This document shows positions 52,860 through 61,680 of a DNA stretch of 64,000 nt, one piece after another. This DNA comes from Cryobacterium sp. GrIS_2_6 (GTDB lineage Bacteria > Actinomycetota > Actinomycetes > Actinomycetales > Microbacteriaceae), in contig NZ_JAXCHP010000001.1 in NCBI RefSeq assembly GCF_035984545.1, positions 3,162,001 through 3,226,000 on the forward strand, given 5' to 3'. Positions within the stretch are counted from its first letter, which is position 1. The number at the start of each line of letters is the position of its first letter. Below the pieces are notes generated by a model. The model ran no database searches. It saw only the letters and a list, made by a program, of their open reading frames with translations, and was not told the DNA's origin. The position numbers and the translations under genes are program-made.

Positions 52860-54005
52860 TCAGGGCCGGGAGTGCTGCGGAACCGTGAGCAGGCGGCAGG
52901 TGGTCGCGACGGCCTTCTCGAGGTTGGCCGCGCCGGCGGCGAGCGCCTCCTCCAGGGTGCAGACGCCAGGGACGATCGGAATGAGGGCGGCGAACCCGCG
53001 CCCATAGAGCGCCTCGGCGCCCTCCCCGACCCGTCCCGCGAAGGCGATCACCGGAATCCCGTGCCTGGCCGCGGTCTCCGCGACGCCGAGCGGAGTCTTC
53101 CCGCCCAGGGTCTGGGCGTCGATGCTGCCCTCTCCCGTGAACACGATGTCGGCGCCCGCCATCGACTCGGGGAGGTGGGAGGCCTCCATCACGACGTCGA
53201 CGCCGCGCCGCATCGTGCTGTCGAAGAAGGCGAGGAAGGCCGCTCCGAGCCCGCCGGCGGCGCCGGCACCGGCGACCGTGGCGACCTCGCGCCCCGTCGT
53301 CGACGTGACGACGGACGCGAAGGCGCCGAGGGCAGCATCGAGCTCGGCCATGGCCGTTTCATCCGCACCCTTCTGGGGTCCGAACACCCGACTGGCCCCG
53401 CCCGGGCCGAGCAACGGGTTGGTCACGTCGCACGCGATCCCGAAGGTCGTGCCCGCGAGTCGCGGATCGATCCCGGACAGGTCGATCCGGGCGAGGCGGG
53501 CGAGGGCTGCGCCTCCGCGGGGCAGCTCAGCGCCGTCGACGTCGAGCAGTCTCGCGCCGAGCGCCTGAAGCATGCCCGCCCCGCCGTCGTTGGTGACCGA
53601 TCCGCCGAGCCCGACGATGAACCGGCGTGCGCCCCGGTCGAGCGCGTCGATGATCAGCTGGCCGACCCCGAAGGTGCTCGCGATCCGGGGGTCACGGTCG
53701 ACGACCGCGACGAGGTGGATGCCGGCGGCCGCGGCGATCTCGACGACCGCCAGCTCCTCGGCGGCCACGAATCCATAGGTCGCCGGCACCGTTCGTCCGA
53801 GCGCATCCTGCACCTCGGCCGTGACGAGTGTGCCGCCGAGCGCGGCCACGAGGGCGTCGGCCGTTCCCTCCCCGCCGTCGGCCATCGGAGCGGCGATGCA
53901 CACGGCATCAGGGAACACCGAGCGGACGCCGCGTTCCATAGCGGCCACGGCCTCCGCCGCGGTCATCGATTCCTTGAAGGAGTCGGGTGCCAGAACGAAC
54001 TTCAT
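52860..54005 (-). CDS. glxK: Glycerate kinase (GlxK/GarK type)
   Basis: This 381-residue class I glycerate kinase phosphorylates D-glycerate with ATP. It opens FVLAPDSFKESMTAAEAVAA and has APMADGGEGTADALV, FIVGLGGSVTNDGGAGMLQA, ACDVTNPLLGPGGASRVFGP and DIVFTGEGSIDAQTLGGKTP, all family signatures. AGAGGA precedes ATG 54005 by 7 nt. It follows rbsD and a strong terminator, so it probably has its own promoter or depends on read-through. The placement next to a phosphoglycerate-mutase-type gene fits feeding glycerate into glycolysis. Confidence 0.94.
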   Translation of the reverse strand: MKFVLAPDSFKESMTAAEAVAAMERGVRSVFPDAVCIAAPMADGGEGTADALVAALGGTLVTAEVQDALGRTVPATYGFVAAEELAVVEIAAAAGIHLVAVVDRDPRIASTFGVGQLIIDALDRGARRFIVGLGGSVTNDGGAGMLQALGARLLDVDGAELPRGGAALARLARIDLSGIDPRLAGTTFGIACDVTNPLLGPGGASRVFGPQKGADETAMAELDAALGAFASVVTSTTGREVATVAGAGAAGGLGAAFLAFFDSTMRRGVDVVMEASHLPESMAGADIVFTGEGSIDAQTLGGKTPLGVAETAARHGIPVIAFAGRVGEGAEALYGRGFAALIPIVPGVCTLEEALAAGAANLEKAVATTCRLLTVPQHSRP

Positions 54006-54044
54006 GCGGTGATCCTCTGCCGGGCGCAACCGATGGGGTGAGAA

Positions 54045-54070
54045 AAGAGGCCGGGGAGAATTCCCCGGCC
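54045..54070 (-). terminator. Intrinsic terminator after rbsD
   Basis: On the - strand a 9-bp stem (GGCCGGGGA at 54062-54070 pairing with 54049-54057) with a 4-nt loop is followed by TCTTTTCT. It lies 51 bp past the rbsD stop and should end the ribose operon transcript before glxK. Confidence 0.85.
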
Positions 54071-54120
54071 CCTTCAGTGTGGCCGTTTCGGCGGACCACG
54101 TCGATCTCCCGAGCCGTGGC

Positions 54121-54504
54121 TCAGAATGACACCCCGCAGACCAGGGCCGCATTCGCGTACGGCGTGGCCTCGCCCGTGCGGATGAAGAGCTTGGCCGACG
54201 CGGAGAGCGCCTTGAGATCCTCGTGGCTGATGTACTCGATCCCGTCGAAACGCTCGGCCAGCCAGGCACCCGCCGGGGCGCCCTCCGCTTCCTCGGCGGC
54301 GATGCAGTGCTGGAACACCATTTCGCTTGTGAGTGCATCGAGGACCTGCTCGAACCGCGGAATGCCGTGGACGAGTGCGAGGTCGACCACCGGCACCCCC
54401 GCCGGGATCGGCATGCCGCAATCGGCCACCAGGACCAGGTCGGTGTGCCCGAGTCGGGCGAGGGCGCCGCAGAGGTCGGCATTCAGGATGCCGGTCCGCT
54501 TCAC
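54121..54504 (-). CDS. rbsD: D-ribose pyranase
   Basis: This 127-residue RbsD/FucU-family protein interconverts pyranose and furanose forms of ribose so that ribokinase can use it. The N-terminal MKRTGILNADLCGALARLGH carries the catalytic-region His, and the end reads RTGEATPYANAALVCGVSF, typical of RbsD. It acts as a cytosolic ring-shaped oligomer. The start overlaps the rbsK stop (ATGA). It is the last gene of the operon. Confidence 0.95.
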   Translation of the reverse strand: MKRTGILNADLCGALARLGHTDLVLVADCGMPIPAGVPVVDLALVHGIPRFEQVLDALTSEMVFQHCIAAEEAEGAPAGAWLAERFDGIEYISHEDLKALSASAKLFIRTGEATPYANAALVCGVSF

Positions 54505-55439
54505 TTCTCCACCTCGGGGAGTTCGTCGTCCGCGCCGGGATACGACTGCTGGGTGCCGAGCGTGCGCACCGCGAACGCGCCGACCCTGACCGCGAGGCGC
54601 ACGGCGTCGAGGAGGCTCGAGCCGGCGGCGAGCCGTCCGCTGAGCGCCCCGACAAAGGCATCGCCGGCGCCGGAGGAGTCGACCGCTGCGACCCGGGGCG
54701 AGGGAACCGTGGTCGTGCCGAGGGAATCGGAGCAGATCGCACCCTGTTCTCCCCTGGTCAGCACCACGGCGGGAACGCCCCAGGCGCGGAGCCTGGCCAC
54801 GAGCTCGGCGTCCCCACGGGGGATGTCCGTGCCGGGGTCGACGAGCGCGAGGACGAGTGCGGCCTCGTGCTCGTTGACGACGAGCGGGTCGGCCCGCCGG
54901 ATCGTGGCGGGGTCGACGGCGATCACGGGAGCGAGGTTGAGCACGACCCGGCCGGTGGCCAGGCGGGCGGCCGCCTCGATGCCGGCGGCGGGGATCTCGC
55001 CCTGCAGCACGACGACGGCAGCCCGCGCGATGAGGTCGGCGGCGTCACCGACGACATCCGCCCCCACGGCGGCGTTCGCCCCGGGGACGACGACGATGGT
55101 GTTCTCCCCGTCGTCGGCCACGGTGACGAGGGCGAGGCCGGTCGGGCCGTCGATGGCGGACACGGCGGACAGGTCGACGCCGGCCCGCTCGAGGAGCGCC
55201 ATCGTGAGCCCGGCGACGGAATCGCTCCCGGTGGCGCCGACGAGGCTGACGTGCGCGCCCAGCCGGGCCGCTGCGACGGCCTGGTTGGCGCCCTTGCCGC
55301 CCGGCAGGAATTCCATCGACCGCGCGATCAGGGTTTCCCCTGGCGCGGGGTGGCGCTCGACGACCATGACTTGGTCGACGTTGATCGAGCCGACGACGAC
55401 GATCGGGCCGCCGTCAGCGGTGGGGGTGAAGGAACTCAC
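54501..55439 (-). CDS. rbsK: Ribokinase
   Basis: This 312-residue PfkB-family kinase phosphorylates ribose at O-5. PfkB signatures are VGSINVDQVMVVERHPAPGE, FLPGGKGANQAVAAARLGA and the C-terminal DSSGAGDAFVGALSGRLA with the catalytic Asp. The GTG start overlaps the rbsB stop (GTGA), and its stop overlaps rbsD. The N-terminal extension before IVVVGSIN is short. It follows transporter genes in the operon, as expected for catabolism through ribose-5-phosphate. Confidence 0.95.
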   Translation of the reverse strand: MSSFTPTADGGPIVVVGSINVDQVMVVERHPAPGETLIARSMEFLPGGKGANQAVAAARLGAHVSLVGATGSDSVAGLTMALLERAGVDLSAVSAIDGPTGLALVTVADDGENTIVVVPGANAAVGADVVGDAADLIARAAVVVLQGEIPAAGIEAAARLATGRVVLNLAPVIAVDPATIRRADPLVVNEHEAALVLALVDPGTDIPRGDAELVARLRAWGVPAVVLTRGEQGAICSDSLGTTTVPSPRVAAVDSSGAGDAFVGALSGRLAAGSSLLDAVRLAVRVGAFAVRTLGTQQSYPGADDELPEVEK

Positions 55440-56380
55440 TTGGTGAAGTCGCCCACGTTCGTCTTCGTGACGGTGACGACCTCGACGGGGACGGTCGCGT
55501 CGACCTTCTCGCCGGCGAGGGTCTTGACGGCCAGTTCGATGGCGAGCTTGCCGAGTTCGGCGGGCTGCTGGGCGATCGTGGCGGCGAGGGTGCCCGCTGT
55601 GATCGCGGCGAGTCCGTCGGTGGTTCCGTCGAAGCCGACGACCTTGACGTCGGTCCCGGCGCGGGATCCGAGCGCCTGCACGGCTCCGAGGGCCATCTCA
55701 TCGTTCTCGGCGAAGACACCGGTCACCTCGGGGTGGGCCTGGAGCAGGTTCGTCGTCACGTCGAGTGCGGTGGCGCGGTCGAAGTTGGCGGTCTGCTTGG
55801 CCACGACGGTGATGTTCGGGTAGGCCTTCATGCCCTCTTCGAAGCCGGCGCCACGGTCGCGGCTCGCGCTGGTTCCGGAGACACCCTGCAGATCGATGAC
55901 GCTGCCCTTCTCTCCCATCGCGGTCGCGAGTTCGATCGCGGCCTGCTTGCCGCCTGCGACGTTGTCGCTCGCGACGAGGGAGGCGACGGTTGCACCGTTG
56001 ACGGTGCGGTCGACGGCGATCACCGGGATGTTCGCGGTGTTGAGCGCCTTGACGGCCGAGCCGGCGGCATCCGAGTCGACGGGGTTGACGATGACGAGCT
56101 TGGCCCCGCTCGATGCGGCCGTGGCCAGCTGGTTGGCCTGGGTCGCCGAGTCGTTCTGGGCATCCACGATGTTGAGCTGCAGACCGGCGGCGGTCGCGGC
56201 GGCCTGGGCGCCGTCGCGCAGCTCGACGAAGAACGGGTTGTTCAGGGTGGAGACGGCCAGCACGATCTTGGTGCCGGATGCCGAGTCCCCGCCGCCCCGG
56301 CCGCACGCGGTCGTGCCGACGAGGATGAGGGCAGCTGCGGTGGTGACGGCGGCGATTCTGCGGAAAGAGGACGACTTCAT
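55436..56380 (-). CDS. rbsB: Ribose ABC transporter substrate-binding lipoprotein
   Basis: This 314-residue sugar-binding protein has a lipoprotein signal with a putative lipid-attachment Cys26 (ILVGTTACG; an imperfect lipobox). Two alpha/beta lobes follow: VLAVSTLNNPFFVELRDGAQ, VIVNPVDSDAAGSAVKALN, FDRATALDVTTNLLQAHPEV and VFAENDEMALGAVQAL, all typical of RbsB. AAAGGAACACACA precedes ATG 56380. It binds ribose outside the cell for RbsAC. The gene lies 65 bp after rbsC. Confidence 0.94.
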   Translation of the reverse strand: MKSSSFRRIAAVTTAAALILVGTTACGRGGGDSASGTKIVLAVSTLNNPFFVELRDGAQAAATAAGLQLNIVDAQNDSATQANQLATAASSGAKLVIVNPVDSDAAGSAVKALNTANIPVIAVDRTVNGATVASLVASDNVAGGKQAAIELATAMGEKGSVIDLQGVSGTSASRDRGAGFEEGMKAYPNITVVAKQTANFDRATALDVTTNLLQAHPEVTGVFAENDEMALGAVQALGSRAGTDVKVVGFDGTTDGLAAITAGTLAATIAQQPAELGKLAIELAVKTLAGEKVDATVPVEVVTVTKTNVGDFTK

Positions 56381-56445
56381 TGTGTGTTCCTTTGGTTTGA
56401 GCGATGGAGGGAAAGGGAGAAAGTGCGGGTGCGGAGGAATAGTGC

Positions 56446-57426
56446 TCAGCTGTTGCGCGTCTTGCGGCGCAGCACGTCGACGCCGACGGCGAGGGCGATC
56501 ACGAGGCCGATGACGACCTGCTGCCAGAACGAGGTGACGTTCAGCAGGTTGAGGCCGTTGCGGATCACGACGAGCACGAGCGCGCCGACGAAGGTGCCCG
56601 AGATCTTGCCGAGGCCACCAGAGAGCGATGCGCCGCCGATGACGACGGCCGCGATGGCGTCGAGCTCGTAGCCGGCCGCCGCCTGGGGCTGCGCGGAGTC
56701 GAGCCGGCCGGCGAGGAGGAGCCCGGCGAGCGCCGCGAACAGGCCGGCGAGGGCGAAGACGGTGACGAGGATGCGCTTGACCGGCAACCCAGACAGGCGC
56801 GCCGCCTCGGCGTTGCCGCCGACCGCGTACATCGACCGCCCGATCACGGTGCGGTTGAGCACGAAGGAGGCGACGACGGCCGAAAGGAGGAGCACGACGA
56901 TCGGCATCGGGATGGGTCCGAGGTTTCCGCCGAGGAAGGAAACCTCGGGCGCTGTCTTGATCGGGCGGCCGTCGGAGATGACGAGGGTGAGGCCGCGGGC
57001 AACGCTCAGCATCGCGAGGGTCGCGATGAACGAGGGCAGCTTGCCGTAGGCGTTCGCGAGGCCGTTGACCATTCCGGCGAGGAGCCCGGTGACGAGCCCG
57101 CCGATCAGGGTCAGCCAGCCGGGAAGCCCGGCGGCGACGAAGAGCCAGCTGGACACCATGGCCGCGAGCGCGGCGACCGCGCCGACCGACAGGTCGATGC
57201 CGCCCGCGACGATGACGAAGGTCATCCCGAACGCGAGCACGGCGACGGTGGAGACCTGGATGCCGATGTTCAGCAGGTTCTGCCCGGTCAGGAAGTCCGG
57301 GGTGGCGATGAAGAGGGCGAGGCACAACACGACGAGGCCGACGAGCGCTCCGTTGTTGGCGAGGAATTTCTTGTAGTCGACGCGGCGGCGCGCCGGCGCC
57401 AGGGTAGTCGTGGACATCGGTGTCAT
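56446..57426 (-). CDS. rbsC: Ribose ABC transporter permease
   Basis: This 326-residue permease of the BPD_transp_2 family has about eight to ten helices. Key segments are FGMTFVIVAGGIDLSVGAVA, NGLANAYGKLPSFIATLAML, GGNAEAARLSGLPVKRILV (the EAA-like loop that docks on the ATPase) and AAVVIGGASLSGGLGKISG. Its ATG overlaps the rbsA stop (ATGA); a second ATG 9 bp inside is an alternative start. It works with RbsA and RbsB. Confidence 0.95.
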   Translation of the reverse strand: MTPMSTTTLAPARRRVDYKKFLANNGALVGLVVLCLALFIATPDFLTGQNLLNIGIQVSTVAVLAFGMTFVIVAGGIDLSVGAVAALAAMVSSWLFVAAGLPGWLTLIGGLVTGLLAGMVNGLANAYGKLPSFIATLAMLSVARGLTLVISDGRPIKTAPEVSFLGGNLGPIPMPIVVLLLSAVVASFVLNRTVIGRSMYAVGGNAEAARLSGLPVKRILVTVFALAGLFAALAGLLLAGRLDSAQPQAAAGYELDAIAAVVIGGASLSGGLGKISGTFVGALVLVVIRNGLNLLNVTSFWQQVVIGLVIALAVGVDVLRRKTRNS

Positions 57427-59060
57427 TCCTTCTCGTGGGTCGGTGCGTTGTCGGGGGTGACGGCGGCGAGGTCGCCGTCGGTCGTCGTGGTGATCGGTTC
57501 GTTGATCGGTCCGTCGATCGGTTCGTCGGATTCGATGTCGTCGACGATGGCGTCGATCTCGGTGCTGCCCGCCTCCCGGGCGGCGAGGGTCATCACGGCG
57601 TCCTGGGTGGCGTCCGCGGCGCTCAGCTCGCCGGCGATCCGGCCGTCCCGCATCACCAGGATGCGGTCGCTCATGCCGAGGACCTCGGGGAGTTCGCTCG
57701 AGACCATGACGATCGCGCCACCGGCATCCGTGATCGCGTTCATGAGCTCGTAGATCTCGACCTTGGCGCCGACGTCGACGCCGCGGGTGGGCTCGTCGAG
57801 CAGCAGCACGGTCGAGGCGGCGATGATCCAGCGGCCGAAGACGGCCTTCTGCTGGTTGCCGCCTGACAGTGCGCCGACGGGCTGGTCGATGGTGTGCATC
57901 CGGATGCGGAGCTTCTCGGCGACGGCCTGGGCCCTGCGCCGCTGACCGGTGAAGTCCGCGAGCCCGAGGCGTGCAGTCGACGCGAGCGTCGCGTAGCCGA
58001 GGTTGTCGTTGACGGATGCCCCGAGCACGAGCCCCTGTCCCTTGCGGTCCTCGGGCACGTGGCCGATGCCCGCGGCGATCGCGGCCGGGATGTTGCCCTT
58101 CGGCAGGCGGTGCCCGCGCACCACAACGGTGCCGGAGTCGTAGTGGTCGACGCCCGCGATCGCCCGGATCAGTTCGGTGCGACCGGCGCCGACGAGTCCG
58201 GCGATCCCGAGCACTTCACCGGCGTGCACGGTGAAGCTCACGTCGCTGAACGAGCCGCTCGCGCTGAGGTTCTCGACCGCGAGGATCTCGGCCGGTTCGG
58301 CGAGCACGGGGGCGCGGCGGGGGAACTGGTCCTCGATGTTGCGGCCGACCATGAGGCGCACCAGCTCCGCTTCCGGTGTCGAGGCCGGCACCTCGGCGAC
58401 GAATTCGCCGTCGCGCAGCACCGTGACCGTGTCGCCGACCTCGGCGATCTCGTCGAGGTGGTGGCTGATGAAGAGCATCGCGACGCCGCGGCGCCGGAGG
58501 TCGGCCATCACGGCGAAGAGCGCCTGGGTCTCGTGCCGGGTGAGTGCGGCCGTCGGCTCGTCGAGGATGAGGATGCGCGCGTTGATGCTGAGCGCCTTGG
58601 CGATCTCGACGAGCTGCTGCTTGGCGATGCCGAGCTCGCCGACCGGGGTGTCCACGTCGACGTCGAGACCGATCAGGGCCAGGGCGGCACGCGCCCGGTT
58701 GCGGAGGGCGCGCCGGTCGACCATGCCGTGCCTGGTCGGCATCCGCCCGAGCATCACGTTCTCGGCGACGCTCATGGTCGGCACGAGGTTGAGTTCCTGG
58801 TGGATGGTGGCGATGCCGAGGTCCTCCGCCGCGCGCGTCGTCGGGAGCGTCGCGACGGCGCCGTCGACCACGATGTCGCCGGAATCGGGCTGGTATACCC
58901 CGGCCATCATCTTGATCAGCGTGGATTTCCCGGCGCCGTTCTCGCCGAGGAGCACCTGTACGTGGCCGGCGTAGACGCTCACGGTGACGTCCTTGATGAC
59001 GGTCACCTGGCCGAAGGTCTTGCCCACGTTCTGCAGGGTGACCAGGGGTTGTGGATTCAT
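57423..59060 (-). CDS. rbsA: Ribose ABC transporter ATPase (tandem domains)
   Basis: This 545-residue protein has two ABC ATPase domains. The first has Walker A GENGAGKST, signature ELGIAKQQLVEIAKAL and Walker B ILILDEPTAAL. The second has the normal family deviation GLVGAGRTE at Walker A, plus GALSGGNQQKAVFGRW and LLLDEPTRGVDVG. The last 45 residues are an acidic, repetitive tail (IDDIESDEPIDGPINEP-like), longer than in E. coli RbsA. It starts 12 bp after rbsR, so regulator and transporter share one transcript. Confidence 0.95.
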   Translation of the reverse strand: MNPQPLVTLQNVGKTFGQVTVIKDVTVSVYAGHVQVLLGENGAGKSTLIKMMAGVYQPDSGDIVVDGAVATLPTTRAAEDLGIATIHQELNLVPTMSVAENVMLGRMPTRHGMVDRRALRNRARAALALIGLDVDVDTPVGELGIAKQQLVEIAKALSINARILILDEPTAALTRHETQALFAVMADLRRRGVAMLFISHHLDEIAEVGDTVTVLRDGEFVAEVPASTPEAELVRLMVGRNIEDQFPRRAPVLAEPAEILAVENLSASGSFSDVSFTVHAGEVLGIAGLVGAGRTELIRAIAGVDHYDSGTVVVRGHRLPKGNIPAAIAAGIGHVPEDRKGQGLVLGASVNDNLGYATLASTARLGLADFTGQRRRAQAVAEKLRIRMHTIDQPVGALSGGNQQKAVFGRWIIAASTVLLLDEPTRGVDVGAKVEIYELMNAITDAGGAIVMVSSELPEVLGMSDRILVMRDGRIAGELSAADATQDAVMTLAAREAGSTEIDAIVDDIESDEPIDGPINEPITTTTDGDLAAVTPDNAPTHEKE

Positions 59061-59072
59061 TTCAGTGCGTCC

Positions 59073-60134
59073 TTACGCTGTTATGACTGGCTGTGGGTGC
59101 TGGGGGCGCCGGGCGGGCGGTGTTCCCGGTGTTCCGGCCGGTGCCGACGACGCCCGGACGATCAGTTCGCTCGGCAGCACGACCGAGGCAGGGGTGCCGC
59201 CGTCGATGACCCTCAGAAGCAGGTCCACGGCGGTGCGGCCCATGTCGGCGACGCTGTGCGAGATGACGCTCAGTGCGGGGTTGAGCAGCGCGAACCACTC
59301 GACGTCGTCGAAGGCGACCATGGCGAGGTCGACGCCGAGCAGCACCCCGCGGTCGTGCAGGCTGGCGATGGCGCCGACGGCCATCAGGCTGTCGGCAACG
59401 AGCAGGGCGGTCGGCGGCTCGCGGAGGCCCAGCAGGGCGTGCACACCGGCCGATCCGCTGGCCGCCTGGTAGTCGCCGAAGTAGACGAGTGCGGGGTCGG
59501 CGCCCAGCCCGTTCTCGGTGACGCACCGGGTGAACGCGGCGAACCGGTCTCGCCCGGTCGAGCTTTCCTGCGGGCCCGAGATGTAGCCGATCCGGGTGTG
59601 GCCGCCCGCAGCGAGATGTTCAACGGCCTGGCGGATGCCGGTGGTTCCGTCCGTCGTCACGCTCGGCGCGTCCATGCCCGCGATCGTGCGGTCGACGAAG
59701 ACGGTGGGGATCTCACGGGCGATGAGGGAGCGGATGCTGTCGCTCCCCTCCCCGACGGGGGCGAGGATGATGCCGTCGACCCTTCGCGAGATCAGGGTGT
59801 CGAGGTACCGGTCCTGCTGGTCGGCGCGTTCGTTGGCGTTGCCGAGCAGGGTCACGTAGCCGTGCAGGTTGGCCGCCTGTTCGACGGTGTGGGCGAGGTC
59901 GGCGAAGAAGGGGTTCCGCACGTCGGAAACCAGGAGGCCGAGGGCGTTCGTCCTGGCTCCGCGCAGCGCGCGGGCCTGGGCGTTGGGCCGGAAGTCGAGT
60001 TCCGCTGCGGCCGAGGCGACGCGGGCCCTCGAGGTCGGCGAGGTGGCCGGGTTACCGGAGAGCACCCGGGAGGCGGTGGCGACGGAGACGCCGGCGAGCG
60101 CTGCGACCTCGCGGATCGTGATCGCGTTCATCAT
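59073..60134 (-). CDS. rbsR: LacI family regulator of the ribose operon
   Basis: This 353-residue LacI regulator has the headpiece TIREVAALAGVSVATASRVL, hinge FRPNAQARALRG, and sugar-binding core with GLLVSDVRNPFFADLAHTVE, TRIGYISGPQESSTGRDR and MVAFDDVEWFALLNPAL. It is the first gene of the rbs operon, and a large double-symmetry operator lies 34 bp upstream. It should release DNA on binding ribose or a ribose phosphate. Two adjacent ATGs (60134, 60131) follow GAGGTGAGC. A close paralogue is encoded at 48261. Confidence 0.92.
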   Translation of the reverse strand: MMNAITIREVAALAGVSVATASRVLSGNPATSPTSRARVASAAAELDFRPNAQARALRGARTNALGLLVSDVRNPFFADLAHTVEQAANLHGYVTLLGNANERADQQDRYLDTLISRRVDGIILAPVGEGSDSIRSLIAREIPTVFVDRTIAGMDAPSVTTDGTTGIRQAVEHLAAGGHTRIGYISGPQESSTGRDRFAAFTRCVTENGLGADPALVYFGDYQAASGSAGVHALLGLREPPTALLVADSLMAVGAIASLHDRGVLLGVDLAMVAFDDVEWFALLNPALSVISHSVADMGRTAVDLLLRVIDGGTPASVVLPSELIVRASSAPAGTPGTPPARRPQHPQPVITA

Positions 60135-60167
60135 GCTCACCTCATTGTGTGATTGGGCCCTGCGTCG

Positions 60168-60195
60168 TGGAAACGATTCCATGGAATCGTTTCCA
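60168..60195. promoter_or_regulatory. Double LacI-type operator of the ribose operon
   Basis: A perfect 28-bp palindrome covers 60168-60195. Each half is itself a near-palindromic operator: TGGAAACGATTCCA reads in both directions and the two copies overlap at a central CCATGG. This allows two repressor dimers side by side or one in alternative registers. It sits 34 bp upstream of rbsR. Confidence 0.88.
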
Positions 60196-60380
60196 TACTA
60201 GGCGGCCCCCGTCCCGGCTGTCAACACCCCTGCCGCACAACCCCGTTCGCCAGCCCCGTTCCCTTCCGAACGCTGCGATACTCAGGAGAGACCGTCGGCA
60301 CTCGTCCGGGGGGACGAGTCCCGCGCGCACGAGCGTCGGAGGCCCTGGCGCCGACGTGTCGTGTCACAGGAGCGGACCCC

Positions 60381-61592
60381 ATGTCCCGCACGCCGCAGAA
60401 GCCCACCGACCTCACGCATCCGTCGCCCCCGCTCACCGGCTGGTACTCAGAGAACCACTGGCCCGCACCCGAGACCGTCGTGGTCGCCGACGACCGGATG
60501 ACCGCGGACGTGGCCTACCGCCTCGCCAAGTCGGGCACCGGGATGCTGTGGGCCGGCGATTTCCAGAACGCCCGGCAGCTGCTCGGCGCGCTCGCCCGCC
60601 GCATCGACCACATCGACACCGCCCGCCGCCGCACGCATCCGCCGCGCCGCGGCCCGGCGGCCCTCTTCGAACGAACCAGAGCCGACGCCCACGAGCGCGC
60701 CCGGCTGCTCGGCCTCGTGCTCATTCCGCTCGACGCCGACTACACGATCGCCCTGCGTCGCGCGCCCGGTGCCCGAGCCGCCTGCCTCGAGACCTACGGC
60801 CCGGCCGGCCGTACAGCGACGGTCACGTCACTGCGCGAGCTGCTCGGCGTGATGGGCGCCCACGAGTGGCGGGTGAGGGGCGTCGTCGTCCCGGCGCTCG
60901 GCGGCAGCATCCACGCGCACTACGGCGTCTTCTCACCCGTACGCGGCGAGTACCTCGACCTCGTGCTCGCCGCACCGCTTCCCGCGACGACCGCGACCCC
61001 TGCGACCGGGACCACGAGCGCGGCAAAGGATGCCTCCCGCACCGCCTTCGACATCGGAACCGGCACCGGCGTGATCGCCGCGATCCTCGCCGGCCGTGGC
61101 TTCGATCGCGTGATCGGCACGGACACGGCCCCGCGCGCGCTGGCCTGTGCGCGCGAGAACGTGGCCAGGCTCGGCCTCACGAAGACGGTCACGATCGAGG
61201 ACACCGACCTGTTCCCTGCGGGACTCGCCGACCTGATCGTCTGCAATCCGCCGTGGATCCCCGGCGCCGCCATCACCGCAACCGACCACGCCGTCTACGA
61301 TCCCGACGGGCAGATGCTGCAGGGCTTCCTCGGCGGCCTCGCCGGACATCTCGCACCCGGCGGCGAGGGCTGGCTCGTGCTCTCCGACATCGCCGAGCAC
61401 CTCGGGCTGCGATCCAGGGATGCCCTGCTCGACCAGTTCGACGACGCCGGTCTCGAGGTCGTCGCTCGACTCGACACGAAGCCCGTGCACCGGAAGGCCG
61501 TCGACGCCGACGACCCGCTGCACGTGGCGAGGGCCGCAGAGGTGACCTCGCTCTGGCGACTGCGCGCGGTATCCGCCCCTGAGCGCCCCTGA
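60381..61592 (+). CDS. HemK/PrmC-like class I SAM methyltransferase
   Basis: This 403-residue protein has an N-terminal helical region of about 200 residues and a C-terminal Rossmann methyltransferase domain. Motif I is FDIGTGTGVIAAILAGRG. The NPPW tetrapeptide (LIVCNPPWIPGAAI) is the NPPY-type motif of enzymes that methylate glutamine or adenine nitrogens. The N-domain differs from PrmC, so the target may not be a release factor. ATG 60381 follows AGGAG by 9 nt; upstream in-frame codons cross the rbs operator and are rejected. It diverges from rbsR. Confidence 0.85.
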   Translation: MSRTPQKPTDLTHPSPPLTGWYSENHWPAPETVVVADDRMTADVAYRLAKSGTGMLWAGDFQNARQLLGALARRIDHIDTARRRTHPPRRGPAALFERTRADAHERARLLGLVLIPLDADYTIALRRAPGARAACLETYGPAGRTATVTSLRELLGVMGAHEWRVRGVVVPALGGSIHAHYGVFSPVRGEYLDLVLAAPLPATTATPATGTTSAAKDASRTAFDIGTGTGVIAAILAGRGFDRVIGTDTAPRALACARENVARLGLTKTVTIEDTDLFPAGLADLIVCNPPWIPGAAITATDHAVYDPDGQMLQGFLGGLAGHLAPGGEGWLVLSDIAEHLGLRSRDALLDQFDDAGLEVVARLDTKPVHRKAVDADDPLHVARAAEVTSLWRLRAVSAPERP

Positions 61593-61635
61593 CAAAAAAC
61601 ACAAGGCGGGCAGAGAGTTCTCTGCCCGCCTTGTG
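61593..61635 (-). terminator. Intrinsic terminator of the PTS gene (usable in both directions)
   Basis: Perfect 17-bp arms CACAAGGCGGGCAGAGA (61600-61616) and 61619-61635 are followed on the - strand by TTTTTT (61599-61594). This is a textbook terminator 46 bp past the PTS stop. The stem also starts 8 bp after the convergent methyltransferase stop and could end that transcript. Confidence 0.93.
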
Positions 61636-61680
61636 CGGTGAAACGGTGAAACGGTGAAGCGACCTAGCGCATGACGACCG

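Noticed and set aside
60153..60380. Longer N-terminus of the HemK-like methyltransferase
   Set aside because: It would translate the rbs operator and low-complexity DNA; the ATG at 60381 has AGGAG at proper spacing.
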